From positions 1 to 53,124 of the forward strand of contig CALILP010000044.1 in NCBI GenBank assembly GCA_938016515.1: a DNA stretch of 53,124 nucleotides. The letters run 5' to 3'. Positions 24,318 to 32,636 of the stretch are shown here, one piece after another (positions within the stretch are counted from its first letter, which is position 1; every line of letters begins with the position of its first letter). Origin of the DNA: an uncultured Paracoccaceae bacterium (GTDB lineage Bacteria > Pseudomonadota > Alphaproteobacteria > Rhodobacterales > Rhodobacteraceae). The notes beneath the pieces are model-generated. The model made no database searches and was not told where the DNA came from. It worked only from the letters and a program-made list of their open reading frames with translations. The position numbers and the translations under genes are program-made.

Positions 24318-25271
24318 ATGGCGGCTGTGCAAAGTTCGACAAAAACCGACAGATGGGGGGCATCGTTTGATGTCTTGTTGTTTCCATCGTTTTCGAACCA
24401 CTGTCTTGCGAACATGGTAGAGCCGTTGCGGGCGGCGAATACATTGGCGCGCAAAGACTTCTACAGTTGGCGCTTTTTGACTGTTGATGGACAGCATGTC
24501 GAAAGTTCAAGTGGGATGCAGGTGGCCCCTCATGCAGCACTGATGCATGGGGCGGGGGACAGTCTGGTCGTCATGCCATCGTATGGATTTCGGGACTTAG
24601 ATCGCGGTGCAGTGCCGGGTTTGATGCGACAAGCCGCTCGGCGCTACGACTGCCTCATTGGGATGGATACCGGCAGTTGGCTGTTGGCGCGCGCTGGATT
24701 GCTTGACGATCGCCGCGCCACGATCCACTGGGAGGAACTGACCGGCTTTGCCGAGGCCTTTCCGCAGGTTGATGTGCTGCGCGAACGATATGTGTTGGAC
24801 GATGATCGGATCACATGTTCCGGTGCGATGGCCGCGTTCGATCTGGTCTTGCACCTGATCAGTGTACAGCATGGGCCGCTTTTGGCGGTTGAAGTCGCAC
24901 AGCTTTTCATGACCCGGGATTCCGCGCGATCTCATGCCAGCAGCTTGCGCAGTGGCAATCGGATCGTGGATCGCGCACTGACCTTGATGCAGGAAAACCT
25001 GGAAAGCCCACTGCTGATTGGACAGGTTGCCCGGCACCTTGGCATGACGCAAAAGTCGCTTGAGACGCGGATGCAGGCAGAGATGCAATGCACACCACAG
25101 CAGGTTTATCAGCGGCTGCGGCTTAACCTTGCGCGTAAACTTGTCTTGGACACCGACTTGTCTATCAGCGAAATCGCCTTGCGCAGTGGGTATGAAAACG
25201 CAAGTGCGATGACGCGGGCCTACAAAACATGGTTCGGGCAAACCCCGCGCACGATGCGCGCGAACTTGTAA
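24318..25271 (+). CDS. cdhR: GlxA/AraC-family regulator, likely carnitine regulator (CdhR type)
   Basis: This two-domain regulator has an N-terminal DJ-1/PfpI-like (GATase1) domain (about residues 15-195) and a C-terminal AraC helix-turn-helix pair (about 215-315). Clear motifs are SPLLIGQVARHLGMTQKSLET and STSISEIALRSGYENASAMTRA-like helices (here DLSISEIALRSGY). This is the architecture of CdhR, the carnitine-responsive activator of Pseudomonas. It lies directly upstream of the carnitine genes and is divergent from the CoA operon. The start is uncertain: ATG 24318 or GTG 24306, neither with a strong ribosome-binding site. Two 15-bp direct repeats just after its stop are the likely binding site. 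Confidence 0.8.
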   Translation: MAAVQSSTKTDRWGASFDVLLFPSFSNHCLANMVEPLRAANTLARKDFYSWRFLTVDGQHVESSSGMQVAPHAALMHGAGDSLVVMPSYGFRDLDRGAVPGLMRQAARRYDCLIGMDTGSWLLARAGLLDDRRATIHWEELTGFAEAFPQVDVLRERYVLDDDRITCSGAMAAFDLVLHLISVQHGPLLAVEVAQLFMTRDSARSHASSLRSGNRIVDRALTLMQENLESPLLIGQVARHLGMTQKSLETRMQAEMQCTPQQVYQRLRLNLARKLVLDTDLSISEIALRSGYENASAMTRAYKTWFGQTPRTMRANL

Positions 25272-25275
25272 GAAA

Positions 25276-25311
25276 TTTGGCGAAGACCGCATGATCTTTG
25301 GCGAAGATTGC
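25276..25311. promoter_or_regulatory. Direct-repeat operator before the carnitine genes
   Basis: TTTGGCGAAGACCGC (25276-25290) and TTTGGCGAAGATTGC (25297-25311) match at 13 of 15 bases and repeat at exactly 21 bp, two helical turns. Direct repeats with this phasing suit AraC-family dimers. They lie between the regulator stop and the cdhC start, 57 bases before its ATG. Confidence 0.65.
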
Positions 25312-25367
25312 GGGATAACACGCGAGTGCTTCCGGCTAGGCTTTCGCAACCGATTGGGAGAGATCAG

Positions 25368-26282
25368 ATGCCACTGACCATGAACCGCAACGTCTTTATC
25401 ACCTGTGCCGTCACCGGATCAGGTAGCACGCAAGACAAATCACCCCATGTGCCGCGCAGCCCTGCACAGATTGCGGCATCCGCAATTGACGCAGCCAAGG
25501 CGGGGGCGGCCATTGTGCATTGCCATGTGCGCGATCCTGACACCGGAACGCCGAGCCGCGATTTGGCACTGTACCGCGAGGTCACAGACCGCATTCGGGA
25601 TGCCGACGTGGATGTCGTCCTGAACCTGACCGCCGGTATGGGGGGCGACATGGTTTTTGGGGGCACGGAAACGCCCCTTCCAACGGTTGTGGGTACGGAC
25701 ATGGTTGGGGCGACCGAAAGAATGGCCCATATCGCAAACTGCCTGCCTGAAATCTGTACCCTGGATTGCGGCACGATGAACTTTGCCGAGGCTGATTACG
25801 TCATGACCAACACCCCTGGTATGTTACGGGCGATGGGGCAGATGATGACCGATTTGGGAGTCAAACCAGAGATCGAGGCGTTTGATACAGGCCACCTGTG
25901 GTACGCCAAACAACTGGTCAAAGAAGGTATCCTGACTAGCCCGGCTTTGGTGCAACTGTGCATGGGGGTACCGTGGGGCGCGCCGAATGATCTCAATACC
26001 TTTATGGCGATGGTCAACAATGTGCCGGACGATTGGCATTGGTCGGCCTTTTCGCTGGGCCGGGATCAAATGCCATACGCTGCGGGCTCTGTTCTGGCGG
26101 GCGGCAATGTGCGTGTAGGCCTAGAAGACAACCTGTTCCTTGAGAAAGGCGTGCTGGCCACAAACGCACAACTGGTCGAAAAGTCGGCGACTATCATCAC
26201 CAACATGGGGGCCACGATCATGGGGCCACAAGAAGTCCGCGACTTGCTGGGCCTGACCAAACGCGCGCCGGTGTCCGCATGA
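25368..26282 (+). CDS. cdhC: 3-dehydrocarnitine cleavage enzyme (BKACE family)
   Basis: This beta-keto acid cleavage enzyme (formerly DUF849) is predicted to condense 3-dehydrocarnitine with acetyl-CoA and release acetoacetate and betainyl-CoA. The zinc motif HCHVRDP (His51, His53) and the late NVRVGLEDN (Glu) are visible. The ATG at 25368 follows GGGAGAG; it is chosen over an open 20-codon extension. The 304-residue length is typical. The stop overlaps the carnitine dehydrogenase-thioesterase start by 4 bases, and that partner fixes the substrate. Without it the enzyme could act on other beta-keto acids. Confidence 0.85.
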   Translation: MPLTMNRNVFITCAVTGSGSTQDKSPHVPRSPAQIAASAIDAAKAGAAIVHCHVRDPDTGTPSRDLALYREVTDRIRDADVDVVLNLTAGMGGDMVFGGTETPLPTVVGTDMVGATERMAHIANCLPEICTLDCGTMNFAEADYVMTNTPGMLRAMGQMMTDLGVKPEIEAFDTGHLWYAKQLVKEGILTSPALVQLCMGVPWGAPNDLNTFMAMVNNVPDDWHWSAFSLGRDQMPYAAGSVLAGGNVRVGLEDNLFLEKGVLATNAQLVEKSATIITNMGATIMGPQEVRDLLGLTKRAPVSA

Positions 26283-27715
26283 AGGCCGCGATCATCGGCG
26301 GCGGCGTCATCGGTGGTGGCTGGGCGGCGCGGTTCTTGCTGAACGGCTGGGACGTCGCAGTGTTCGACCCAGACCCAGAGGCGGAACGCAAGATCAACGC
26401 GGTTTTGGGGAACGCGCGCCGGTCGCTCCCCTCGCTTTACGATAAGGCCTTGCCGCCAGAAGGGACGCTCACTTTTGTGTCCACCCTGCAAGAGGCGGCT
26501 ACTGGTGCTTCCTGGATACAGGAAAGCGTGCCAGAGCGGTTGGATCTGAAACACAAGGTCTACACCCAGATCACGGCTCTAGCCGGGGCGGACACGATCA
26601 TCGGGTCCTCGACGTCCGGGTTCAAACCGTCCCAACTGCAAGAGGGTCTTGATCACCCCGGCCAAATCATCGTGGCGCACCCGTTCAACCCGGTTTATCT
26701 GCTGCCACTTGTAGAAATCGTGGGGTCCGACAAAACCACCCCGGACCTGCCGCAAAAGGCGTCTGACCTTTTGACCAGCCTTGGCATGAAGCCCTTGATC
26801 GTGCGCAAGGAAATCGACGCGCATATCGCGGATCGCATGCTCGAAGCGGTCTGGCGCGAGGGATTATGGCTGATCAAAGACGGCATCTGCACGACGGAAG
26901 AACTCGACGATGCGATCCGGTACGGCTTTGGCCTGCGCTGGGCGCAGATGGGTCTGTTCGAGACCTACCGCATCGCGGGCGGCGAGGCAGGAATGAAGCA
27001 TTTCCTCGAACAATTCGGCCCCTGCCTGACGTGGCCCTGGACCAAACTGATGGACGTCCCAGAGTATGATGATGCACTCGTGGACTTGATCGCAGGCCAA
27101 TCCGACGCGCAATCCGGACACATGACGATACGTGAGCTGGAACAACTGCGGGACGACAACCTTGTCGGCATGATGCGGGCTTTGCGCAAAACAGGCAGTG
27201 GGGCTGGTGGGGCGATCACGGCACATGAAGCGACGCTGACGGATCCTGCGGGTAATGACTTACCAGTGACGGTCCAACGTCAAATCCCCCAGACATGGAC
27301 GGATTACAACGGGCACATGAACGAGGCGGCCTACATGGAAGCAGCCTCGCTCGCGTCAGATCGGTTTATGGAGATGATCGGCTGCGATGCGGCCTATATC
27401 GCTGAGGGCGGCAGCTATTTTACTGCAGAAAGCCACGTGCAATTCCTCAACGAGCTGCACCATGGGCAGATGCTGACGATCACAACGCAAGTGTTGCAGG
27501 GGGCAGGTAAAAAGCTGCATCTGTTCCACCGGCTTTACGGACCAGATGACATGTTGGCAGCAACGGTCGAAACGTTTCTGCTGCACATGGACCTCACATC
27601 GCGACGTACGTCGCTGCCAAGCGCGGCGGTGGCAGGGCTGACTGCGCAATTCGCGACCGCCCACGCGGATCTGCCGCACCCGGAAGGGGCAGGGCGTTAC
27701 GTCGGTCAACGCTGA
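26279..27715 (+). CDS. lcdH: L-carnitine 3-dehydrogenase fused to betainyl-CoA thioesterase
   Basis: This bifunctional enzyme has 478 residues. The N-terminal part is a 3-hydroxyacyl-CoA-dehydrogenase-like NAD enzyme: GGGVIGGGWAARF binds NAD, and His134 lies in IVAHPFNPVYLLPLVEIVG. This part oxidises L-carnitine to 3-dehydrocarnitine. From about residue 325 a hot-dog thioesterase domain follows, with DYNGHMNEAAYM and ESHVQFLNELHHGQ. It would hydrolyse betainyl-CoA to glycine betaine. In other bacteria these are separate CdhA and CdhB proteins; the fused form is known in rhizobia. It is coupled to cdhC and followed by a terminator. Confidence 0.88.
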   Translation: MKAAIIGGGVIGGGWAARFLLNGWDVAVFDPDPEAERKINAVLGNARRSLPSLYDKALPPEGTLTFVSTLQEAATGASWIQESVPERLDLKHKVYTQITALAGADTIIGSSTSGFKPSQLQEGLDHPGQIIVAHPFNPVYLLPLVEIVGSDKTTPDLPQKASDLLTSLGMKPLIVRKEIDAHIADRMLEAVWREGLWLIKDGICTTEELDDAIRYGFGLRWAQMGLFETYRIAGGEAGMKHFLEQFGPCLTWPWTKLMDVPEYDDALVDLIAGQSDAQSGHMTIRELEQLRDDNLVGMMRALRKTGSGAGGAITAHEATLTDPAGNDLPVTVQRQIPQTWTDYNGHMNEAAYMEAASLASDRFMEMIGCDAAYIAEGGSYFTAESHVQFLNELHHGQMLTITTQVLQGAGKKLHLFHRLYGPDDMLAATVETFLLHMDLTSRRTSLPSAAVAGLTAQFATAHADLPHPEGAGRYVGQR

Positions 27716-27736
27716 CCCAGCCGCCCGTCAAAGAAA

Positions 27737-27768
27737 AAGCCCCCCCTGACAACCATCAGGCGGGGCTT
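27737..27768. terminator. Bidirectional Rho-independent terminator
   Basis: The left arm (27737-27749) and right arm (27756-27768) pair over 12 bp with one C-C mismatch around a 6-base loop. TTCTTT follows on the plus strand and an A-rich AAGAAAAA lies before it, giving a U-run for minus transcripts. It separates the convergent carnitine and Bax-inhibitor genes. Confidence 0.85.
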
Positions 27769-27790
27769 CTTTAATCAAATGTTGGCGGTC

Positions 27791-28528
27791 CTATTCGCGG
27801 TTGCCGAACAACTGCAGCAGGAACATAAACATGTTGATAAAGTTCAGGTACAGGCCCAATGCGCCCATGATCGCTGATTTCGTCAACCACTCCTGATCGC
27901 CGTGCTGTGCGTGCGCGATATATTCTGTCTTGATCCGCTGCGTGTCGTAGGCTGTGAGGCCCGCGAAGATCAAAACACCCAGAACCGAGATCGCAAACAT
28001 AATCATTGGCGAGCCAAGAAAGATGTTCACAATAGAAGCTACGATCAGGCCGATCACACCCATGATCAGGAAGCTACCCCATGCAGAGATATCCTTTTTC
28101 GTGGTGTAACCCCAAAGGGACAGACCCGCGAAAGAGATCGAGGTGATCAGGAAGATCTGCGCAATCGACATGCCTGTGAAGGCAGCGAAAATCCATGCGA
28201 TGGACAGGCCCATAACGGCCGCAAAGACGTAAAAGAACGTCTGCGCGCCAGCGGCGGACAACTTGTTGATGGCCGCGCCAAAAGCAAAGACCATGCCAAG
28301 TGGTGCGAACATCGCAACCCAACCAAGAATGTTTGGCTGCAACGTCACTGGATCACGGAAAATGCCCAGAAGTGCGGGGCTGGACCCAACGGCCCAAGCG
28401 ACCGCAAATGTGACCAGCATACCTACAGACATCACGCTGTAGACTTTATTCATGTGGGCGCGAAGCCCTTCGTCAATCGCCGCCGTGCGGACCCCGCCCG
28501 CCGTCCGGATTGTTTGATATTCAGCCAT
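27791..28528 (-). CDS. Bax inhibitor-1/YccA family membrane protein
   Basis: This integral inner-membrane protein of 245 residues has about seven membrane helices, starting near HMNKVYSVMSVGMLVTFAVAWAV. The family's C-terminal signature is present as LTAYDTQRIKTEYIAH with an acidic Asp-Arg pair, then GALGLYLNFINMFMFLLQLFGNRE. The ATG at 28528 follows GGAGGT. Bacterial members have been linked to FtsH modulation or to calcium/proton leak, but no role is shown here. It is monocistronic. The 244-bp gap upstream holds no visible gene. Confidence 0.9.
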   Translation of the reverse strand: MAEYQTIRTAGGVRTAAIDEGLRAHMNKVYSVMSVGMLVTFAVAWAVGSSPALLGIFRDPVTLQPNILGWVAMFAPLGMVFAFGAAINKLSAAGAQTFFYVFAAVMGLSIAWIFAAFTGMSIAQIFLITSISFAGLSLWGYTTKKDISAWGSFLIMGVIGLIVASIVNIFLGSPMIMFAISVLGVLIFAGLTAYDTQRIKTEYIAHAQHGDQEWLTKSAIMGALGLYLNFINMFMFLLQLFGNRE

Positions 28529-28772
28529 GGATACCTCCAAATAAGACCTGCGAGCGCCACCACGGCGCATCGCATAGGATATTGGCAGGGAACGGCGCAA
28601 GTTCAAGGGCAATCGGCGCGGTTTCCGCGCTATCTGAGCGTTTTGGGCGGGAATGTCGCAGTGGCAACAGTGATTTGTTGGGTTTTTAACAATTTACTTA
28701 AATAAACATCGGATTTTGTCCGGATTGTTCGCGATGGCGCTGGATCACTTCAGACGACTATCAGGCCGCGCC

Positions 28773-29732
28773 CTATGGGGTCACAACAACTTTGCCGGTT
28801 GATTTGCGTGATGACATCAAATCAAGCGCATCTTGCGCCTGATCCAGCGGGACAACATGCGACACATGCGGGTGCAACTTTCCATCCGCATACATCTGTA
28901 ACAAGTCAGCAAGGCTTTCGGTCAAGGCCTCGGGATGGAACTTTAGGTACCCGCCCCAATAAAACCCGATGACACTGATATTTTTCACCAGCAGATGGTT
29001 GGCCTTAATCTGGGGAACATCGCCGCTTGCAAAGCCGATCACGATCATGCGCGCCTCGCGATTGCAGGCTTTCAGTGCCGCAGTAAACAACGCACCGCCA
29101 ATCGGATCATAGACTACGTCTGCGCCGCCCAGTGCCTTGACCTGCGCTGTCAGATCCTCGGTTTCGCTGTCGATCAGATGATCTGCGCCCGCCGCTTTCG
29201 CGACAGCCAGCTTTTCTGCTCCGCGGGCGACGGCAATCACGGTGGCCCCCATCGCTTTGCCGATTTCGACGGCGGTCAGGCCCACCCCGCCAGCAGCCCC
29301 CATCACCAACAACGTTTCCCCAGCTTGCAAGCGCGCCCGGCGCGTTAACGCCAGATGCGACGTGCCATAAGCCACCATAAATCCGGCCGCAATTTCAGCG
29401 GGCATTGCATCCGGAACCTCGCGGCACAGGGCGGCAGGAAAGACGCCAGCCTCGGCCATGCCGCCTTGACCGCCAAAAACTGCAACCCGCGTCCCAAGAG
29501 CCGGTTCCGTGACGCCAGTGCCAAGGGCGGTGACGGTGCCACATACCTCCATGCCCAAAGTGAACGGTGTGGGAGGCGTATCTTGATAGGTGCCTTTCGC
29601 CATCAGCAAGTCCGCAAAGTTCAGTCCGCAGGCGGCAATCTCAATCACAACCTCTCCGGGTCCGGGCGAAGGAACCGGCGTCTCTGTGATTCGAGGGGGT
29701 GACGCTACGTCACTGACTTGAAAGGCGCGCAT
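28773..29732 (-). CDS. NADPH:quinone oxidoreductase family protein (zinc-free MDR)
   Basis: This medium-chain reductase of 319 residues is predicted to reduce quinones or activated double bonds with NADPH. The N-terminal GroES-like part has ETPVPSPGPGEVVIEIAACGLNFADLLMAKG, and the Rossmann part has VMGAAGGVGLTAVEIGKAMGA. Cys residues for catalytic or structural zinc are absent, placing it in the quinone reductase branch. The ATG at 29732 follows AGGAG; an 18-codon upstream extension is open but weaker. No operon partner. Physiological substrate unknown. Confidence 0.85.
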   Translation of the reverse strand: MRAFQVSDVASPPRITETPVPSPGPGEVVIEIAACGLNFADLLMAKGTYQDTPPTPFTLGMEVCGTVTALGTGVTEPALGTRVAVFGGQGGMAEAGVFPAALCREVPDAMPAEIAAGFMVAYGTSHLALTRRARLQAGETLLVMGAAGGVGLTAVEIGKAMGATVIAVARGAEKLAVAKAAGADHLIDSETEDLTAQVKALGGADVVYDPIGGALFTAALKACNREARMIVIGFASGDVPQIKANHLLVKNISVIGFYWGGYLKFHPEALTESLADLLQMYADGKLHPHVSHVVPLDQAQDALDLMSSRKSTGKVVVTP

Positions 29733-30007
29733 CGGGTGATCTCCTGTCGATACTATCGTTGTCTTAACCTTAAGCAGCGTGGCCAAAATAGGGAATATGC
29801 GGCTTTTTTATGAGCGAATGACCTCAATCTCGCCGCGATGCACAATCCAACCTGTCCTAAAGGTCAGGTCACGGGCTGCAACCGTTGCGTGTTTGTTTTT
29901 CTGACCCCATGCATTCTTTCAGCCGGAATCGAAACGTTAGATTCCACCGGGATGAGATGCTGGGCTTGGGACAAGTCGCGGCGCTGTTAAAGTGAGAAAG
30001 TTTTGGA

Positions 30008-30382
30008 ATGAGCCACCCTGTTGATGTGCACGTAGGAAAAAGAATTCGTCATCGCCGTTGGATGAGTGGGACCACTCAACAACAACTTGCGGAACGAGTC
30101 GGGATCAAATTTCAACAAATCCAAAAGTATGAAACAGGCATGAACCGGGTCAGCGCGTCACGTCTTTGGGACATCGCCAATGTGCTGGATGTGCCGGTCT
30201 CATTTTTCTTTGAAGGCATGGATGCGGCAGATCAGCCGGGTCAGGCGGGCGGTGCAGACATGCCCGCAGACATCATGACAGACAAGGAAGCGCTTGAATT
30301 GCTGCGTTCTTATTACGCCATACCTGAAAATCAACGCCGTCGCCTGTTTGATCTGGCGCGGGTCCTTAGCGAAGCTGCGTAA
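30008..30382 (+). CDS. XRE-family transcriptional regulator, small
   Basis: This 124-residue DNA-binding protein has one N-terminal helix-turn-helix (residues 10-65): IRHRRWMSGTTQQQLAERVG, then IKFQQIQKYETGMNRVSASRL. It is followed by SFFFEGMD and a short helical tail (ALELLRSYYAIPENQRRRLF). The same size and layout are common in alphaproteobacteria, often in two or more copies per genome. No antitoxin partner or sensor is adjacent. The target is unknown. The broken hisN gene starts 114 bases downstream. Confidence 0.85.
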   Translation: MSHPVDVHVGKRIRHRRWMSGTTQQQLAERVGIKFQQIQKYETGMNRVSASRLWDIANVLDVPVSFFFEGMDAADQPGQAGGADMPADIMTDKEALELLRSYYAIPENQRRRLFDLARVLSEAA

Positions 30383-30496
30383 AAACTTTACGCCTTTTCG
30401 GCAGGCTGTGTCTTGCGATGCAGCGCCCTATTGCCGGTTGACCTAATCTTGCGGCGCAAGCTACCCAAGCTAAGAATTTAAATGGGGGCTTGCGCC

Positions 30497-31309
30497 GTGT
30501 CGCGTTTCGACCAATCCACAAAAGATGATTTGCAGCGGGTCGCTCATTTGGTGGCGGACGCCGCGCGCCCGGAAACGCTGCGGTATTTCCGGCAAGCTGA
30601 CTTGGTGACGGACAACAAGGACGGATCGGGCTTTGATCCGGTGACGATTGCCGACCGCGCCGCCGAAAAAGCAATGCGCGCTGTAGTTGCGAAAGAGAGA
30701 CCGCAAGACGGCATCATTGGTGAAGAGTTTGGCGTGACTACCGGAACGTCGGGTTTCACTTGGGTTTTCGATCCGATTGATGGCACCCGTGGGTAGATCA
30801 GTGGGACACCAACTTGGGGCATCTTGATATCGGTGGCGGACGAAAGTGGCCCGCTGTTTGGCATCATTGATCAACCCTACATCGGGGAACGGTTTGTAGG
30901 GGGCTTTGGGGTGTCAACGCTCATCGGACCGCACGGAACCGCACCTTTGAAAACGCGACAAACGACGTCCCTTGCAGATGCTATTGTCATGACAACGTTT
31001 CCCGAGGTTGGCACCACGTCAGAGGGACGCGCCTTTCACAAGGTTGCCGCACAAGCAAAACTGACACGGTACGGCATGGATTGCTATGGCTACGCACTTG
31101 TCGCGACGGGTCAGGTCGATTTGGTGATCGAGGCCCAATTGCAACCCTACGACATCCATGCACCGATTGCCGTGGTGCAGGGGGCAGGGGGGATCGTGTC
31201 AAACTGGCGGGGTGGGGCGGCCCATCATGGTGGTCAGGTGATCGCTGCTGCCAACCGTGAAGTCCACACAGCGGCTTTGGCAATTTTGCAAGATTGTCTC
31301 GATGAGTAA
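30497..31309 (+). pseudogene. hisN: Histidinol-phosphatase-like inositol monophosphatase, interrupted by TAG
   Basis: One frame encodes an almost complete FIG/inositol-monophosphatase-type enzyme, but TAG at 30794-30796 splits it. Before the stop are the metal motifs GEEFG and VFDPIDGTRG. After it the same frame continues ISGTPTWGILISVADES to AAANREVHTAALAIL, including the C-terminal QPYDIHAPIAV metal segment. Relatives read RG-aromatic-ISG here, so a Tyr codon (TAC or TAT) changed to TAG by one base explains the break. Everything else looks intact, suggesting a recent loss or a sequence error. TAG ends other genes here, so recoding is unlikely. The start is GTG 30497 or ATG 30482. Histidinol-phosphate as substrate is a family-level guess. 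Confidence 0.8.
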
Positions 31310-32636
31310 AATGCTTTTGAAGAATGCGCAGGTCATTGTCACGATGGATGACACGCGATCTGAACTGGCACAGGCGGACATTCTGATCACAGACGGTGTG
31401 ATTGCAGCGGTTGGGCAAGGCTTGTCGGTTGACGATGCACAGGTCGTGTCCGTTGAAGGCTGCGTCGTCACTCCCGGCCTCGTGAACACTCACCACCATC
31501 TGTACCAGACCCTGACCCGCGCGGTGCCCGGCGGGCAAGACGCGCTGCTGTTCGGTTGGCTGCAAACGCTTTATCCGATTTGGGCGCAGTTCGGGCCAGA
31601 AGAAATGTTTGTCTCAGCCCAAATAGGTCTTGCTGAACTGGCTCTCTCTGGCTGCACGCTCACCTCTGATCATCTGTACCTTTATCCCAACGGGGCGCGC
31701 CTTGATGATACGATCGCGGCGGCAGCAGAGGTCGGATTGCGCTTTCATCCGACCCGTGGGTCGATGAGCATTGGCGAAAGTGACGGTGGTTTGCCCCCCG
31801 ATGCACTTGTCGAAAACGAACACTCCATCTTGCAGGACTGCATCCGCGTGATCGATACCTTTCACGATCCGAACCCCGGCGCGATGGTGCGGGTTGGCGT
31901 AGCACCTTGTTCACCTTTTTCGGTCAGCCGCGATCTTATGCGCGACGCGGCCCTTTTGGCGCGCGACAAAGGTGTTATGTTGCATACACATTTGGCAGAG
32001 AATGACGAAGATATCGCCTATTCCCTCGCAAAATTCGGCTGCCGCCCCGGTCAATACGCCGAGGACCTTGGCTGGACTGGCGACGATGTCTGGCACGCCC
32101 ATTGCGTGAAGCTGGATGGTGCCGAGATTGACCTGTTTGCCCGCAGCAAGACAGGGGTTGCGCATTGTCCCTGTTCCAATTGCCGCCTTGGGTCCGGGAT
32201 CGCCCCGGTTCGCGCGATGCGCGATGCAGGTGTGCCGGTTGGCCTAGGCGTGGATGGATCAGCCAGCAATGATATTGGCAATCTTGTGGGCGAAGCACGT
32301 CAGGCCATGCTTTTGCAACGGGTGGCCAACGGGGCCGACGCGATGAGCGCGCGTGAGGCGCTAGAGATCGCCACGCGGGGCGGTGCACAGGTGCTTGGTC
32401 GAAAGGATTGTGGGCAGATCGCGGTCGGCAAACGCGCTGATATCGCGGTTTGGGACGTTTCTGGCATCGAAAGTGCGGGCAGCTGGGACCCGGCAGCACT
32501 GCTGCTGGCAGGGCCCACCAAGGTGCGAGACCTCTTTGTTGAAGGCCGCCGCATCGTGGCCGACGGTCAGGTCGTTTCTTTCGACCTCAACCGCGCCATT
32601 TCCAAGCAAAACAGGTTGGTTAAGCGGTTCCAGTAA
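31302..32636 (+). CDS. 8-oxoguanine deaminase/ATZ-TRZ-type amidohydrolase
   Basis: This TIM-barrel amidohydrolase of about 444 residues is predicted to deaminate 8-oxoguanine (or a related purine or triazine) to urate. Metal and active-site motifs appear in order: VNTHHHLYQTLTRAVPGGQD, HTHLAENDEDI, WHAHCVKL and GVDGSASND. The NTHHH...RAVPG block is typical of the 8-oxoguanine deaminase branch. The ATG at 31302 overlaps the end of the hisN frame by 8 bases; ATG 31311 is the alternative. Its 3' end overlaps the convergent guanine deaminase gene by 17 bases. Both neighbours point to purine salvage or catabolism. Confidence 0.8.
   Translation: MSKMLLKNAQVIVTMDDTRSELAQADILITDGVIAAVGQGLSVDDAQVVSVEGCVVTPGLVNTHHHLYQTLTRAVPGGQDALLFGWLQTLYPIWAQFGPEEMFVSAQIGLAELALSGCTLTSDHLYLYPNGARLDDTIAAAAEVGLRFHPTRGSMSIGESDGGLPPDALVENEHSILQDCIRVIDTFHDPNPGAMVRVGVAPCSPFSVSRDLMRDAALLARDKGVMLHTHLAENDEDIAYSLAKFGCRPGQYAEDLGWTGDDVWHAHCVKLDGAEIDLFARSKTGVAHCPCSNCRLGSGIAPVRAMRDAGVPVGLGVDGSASNDIGNLVGEARQAMLLQRVANGADAMSAREALEIATRGGAQVLGRKDCGQIAVGKRADIAVWDVSGIESAGSWDPAALLLAGPTKVRDLFVEGRRIVADGQVVSFDLNRAISKQNRLVKRFQ

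Noticed and set aside
30794-30796. TAG read-through or recoding in hisN
   Set aside because: TAG ends other genes here (for example algM1 and kdgK), there is no selenocysteine- or pyrrolysine-type context, and a single-base change from a Tyr codon is simpler.
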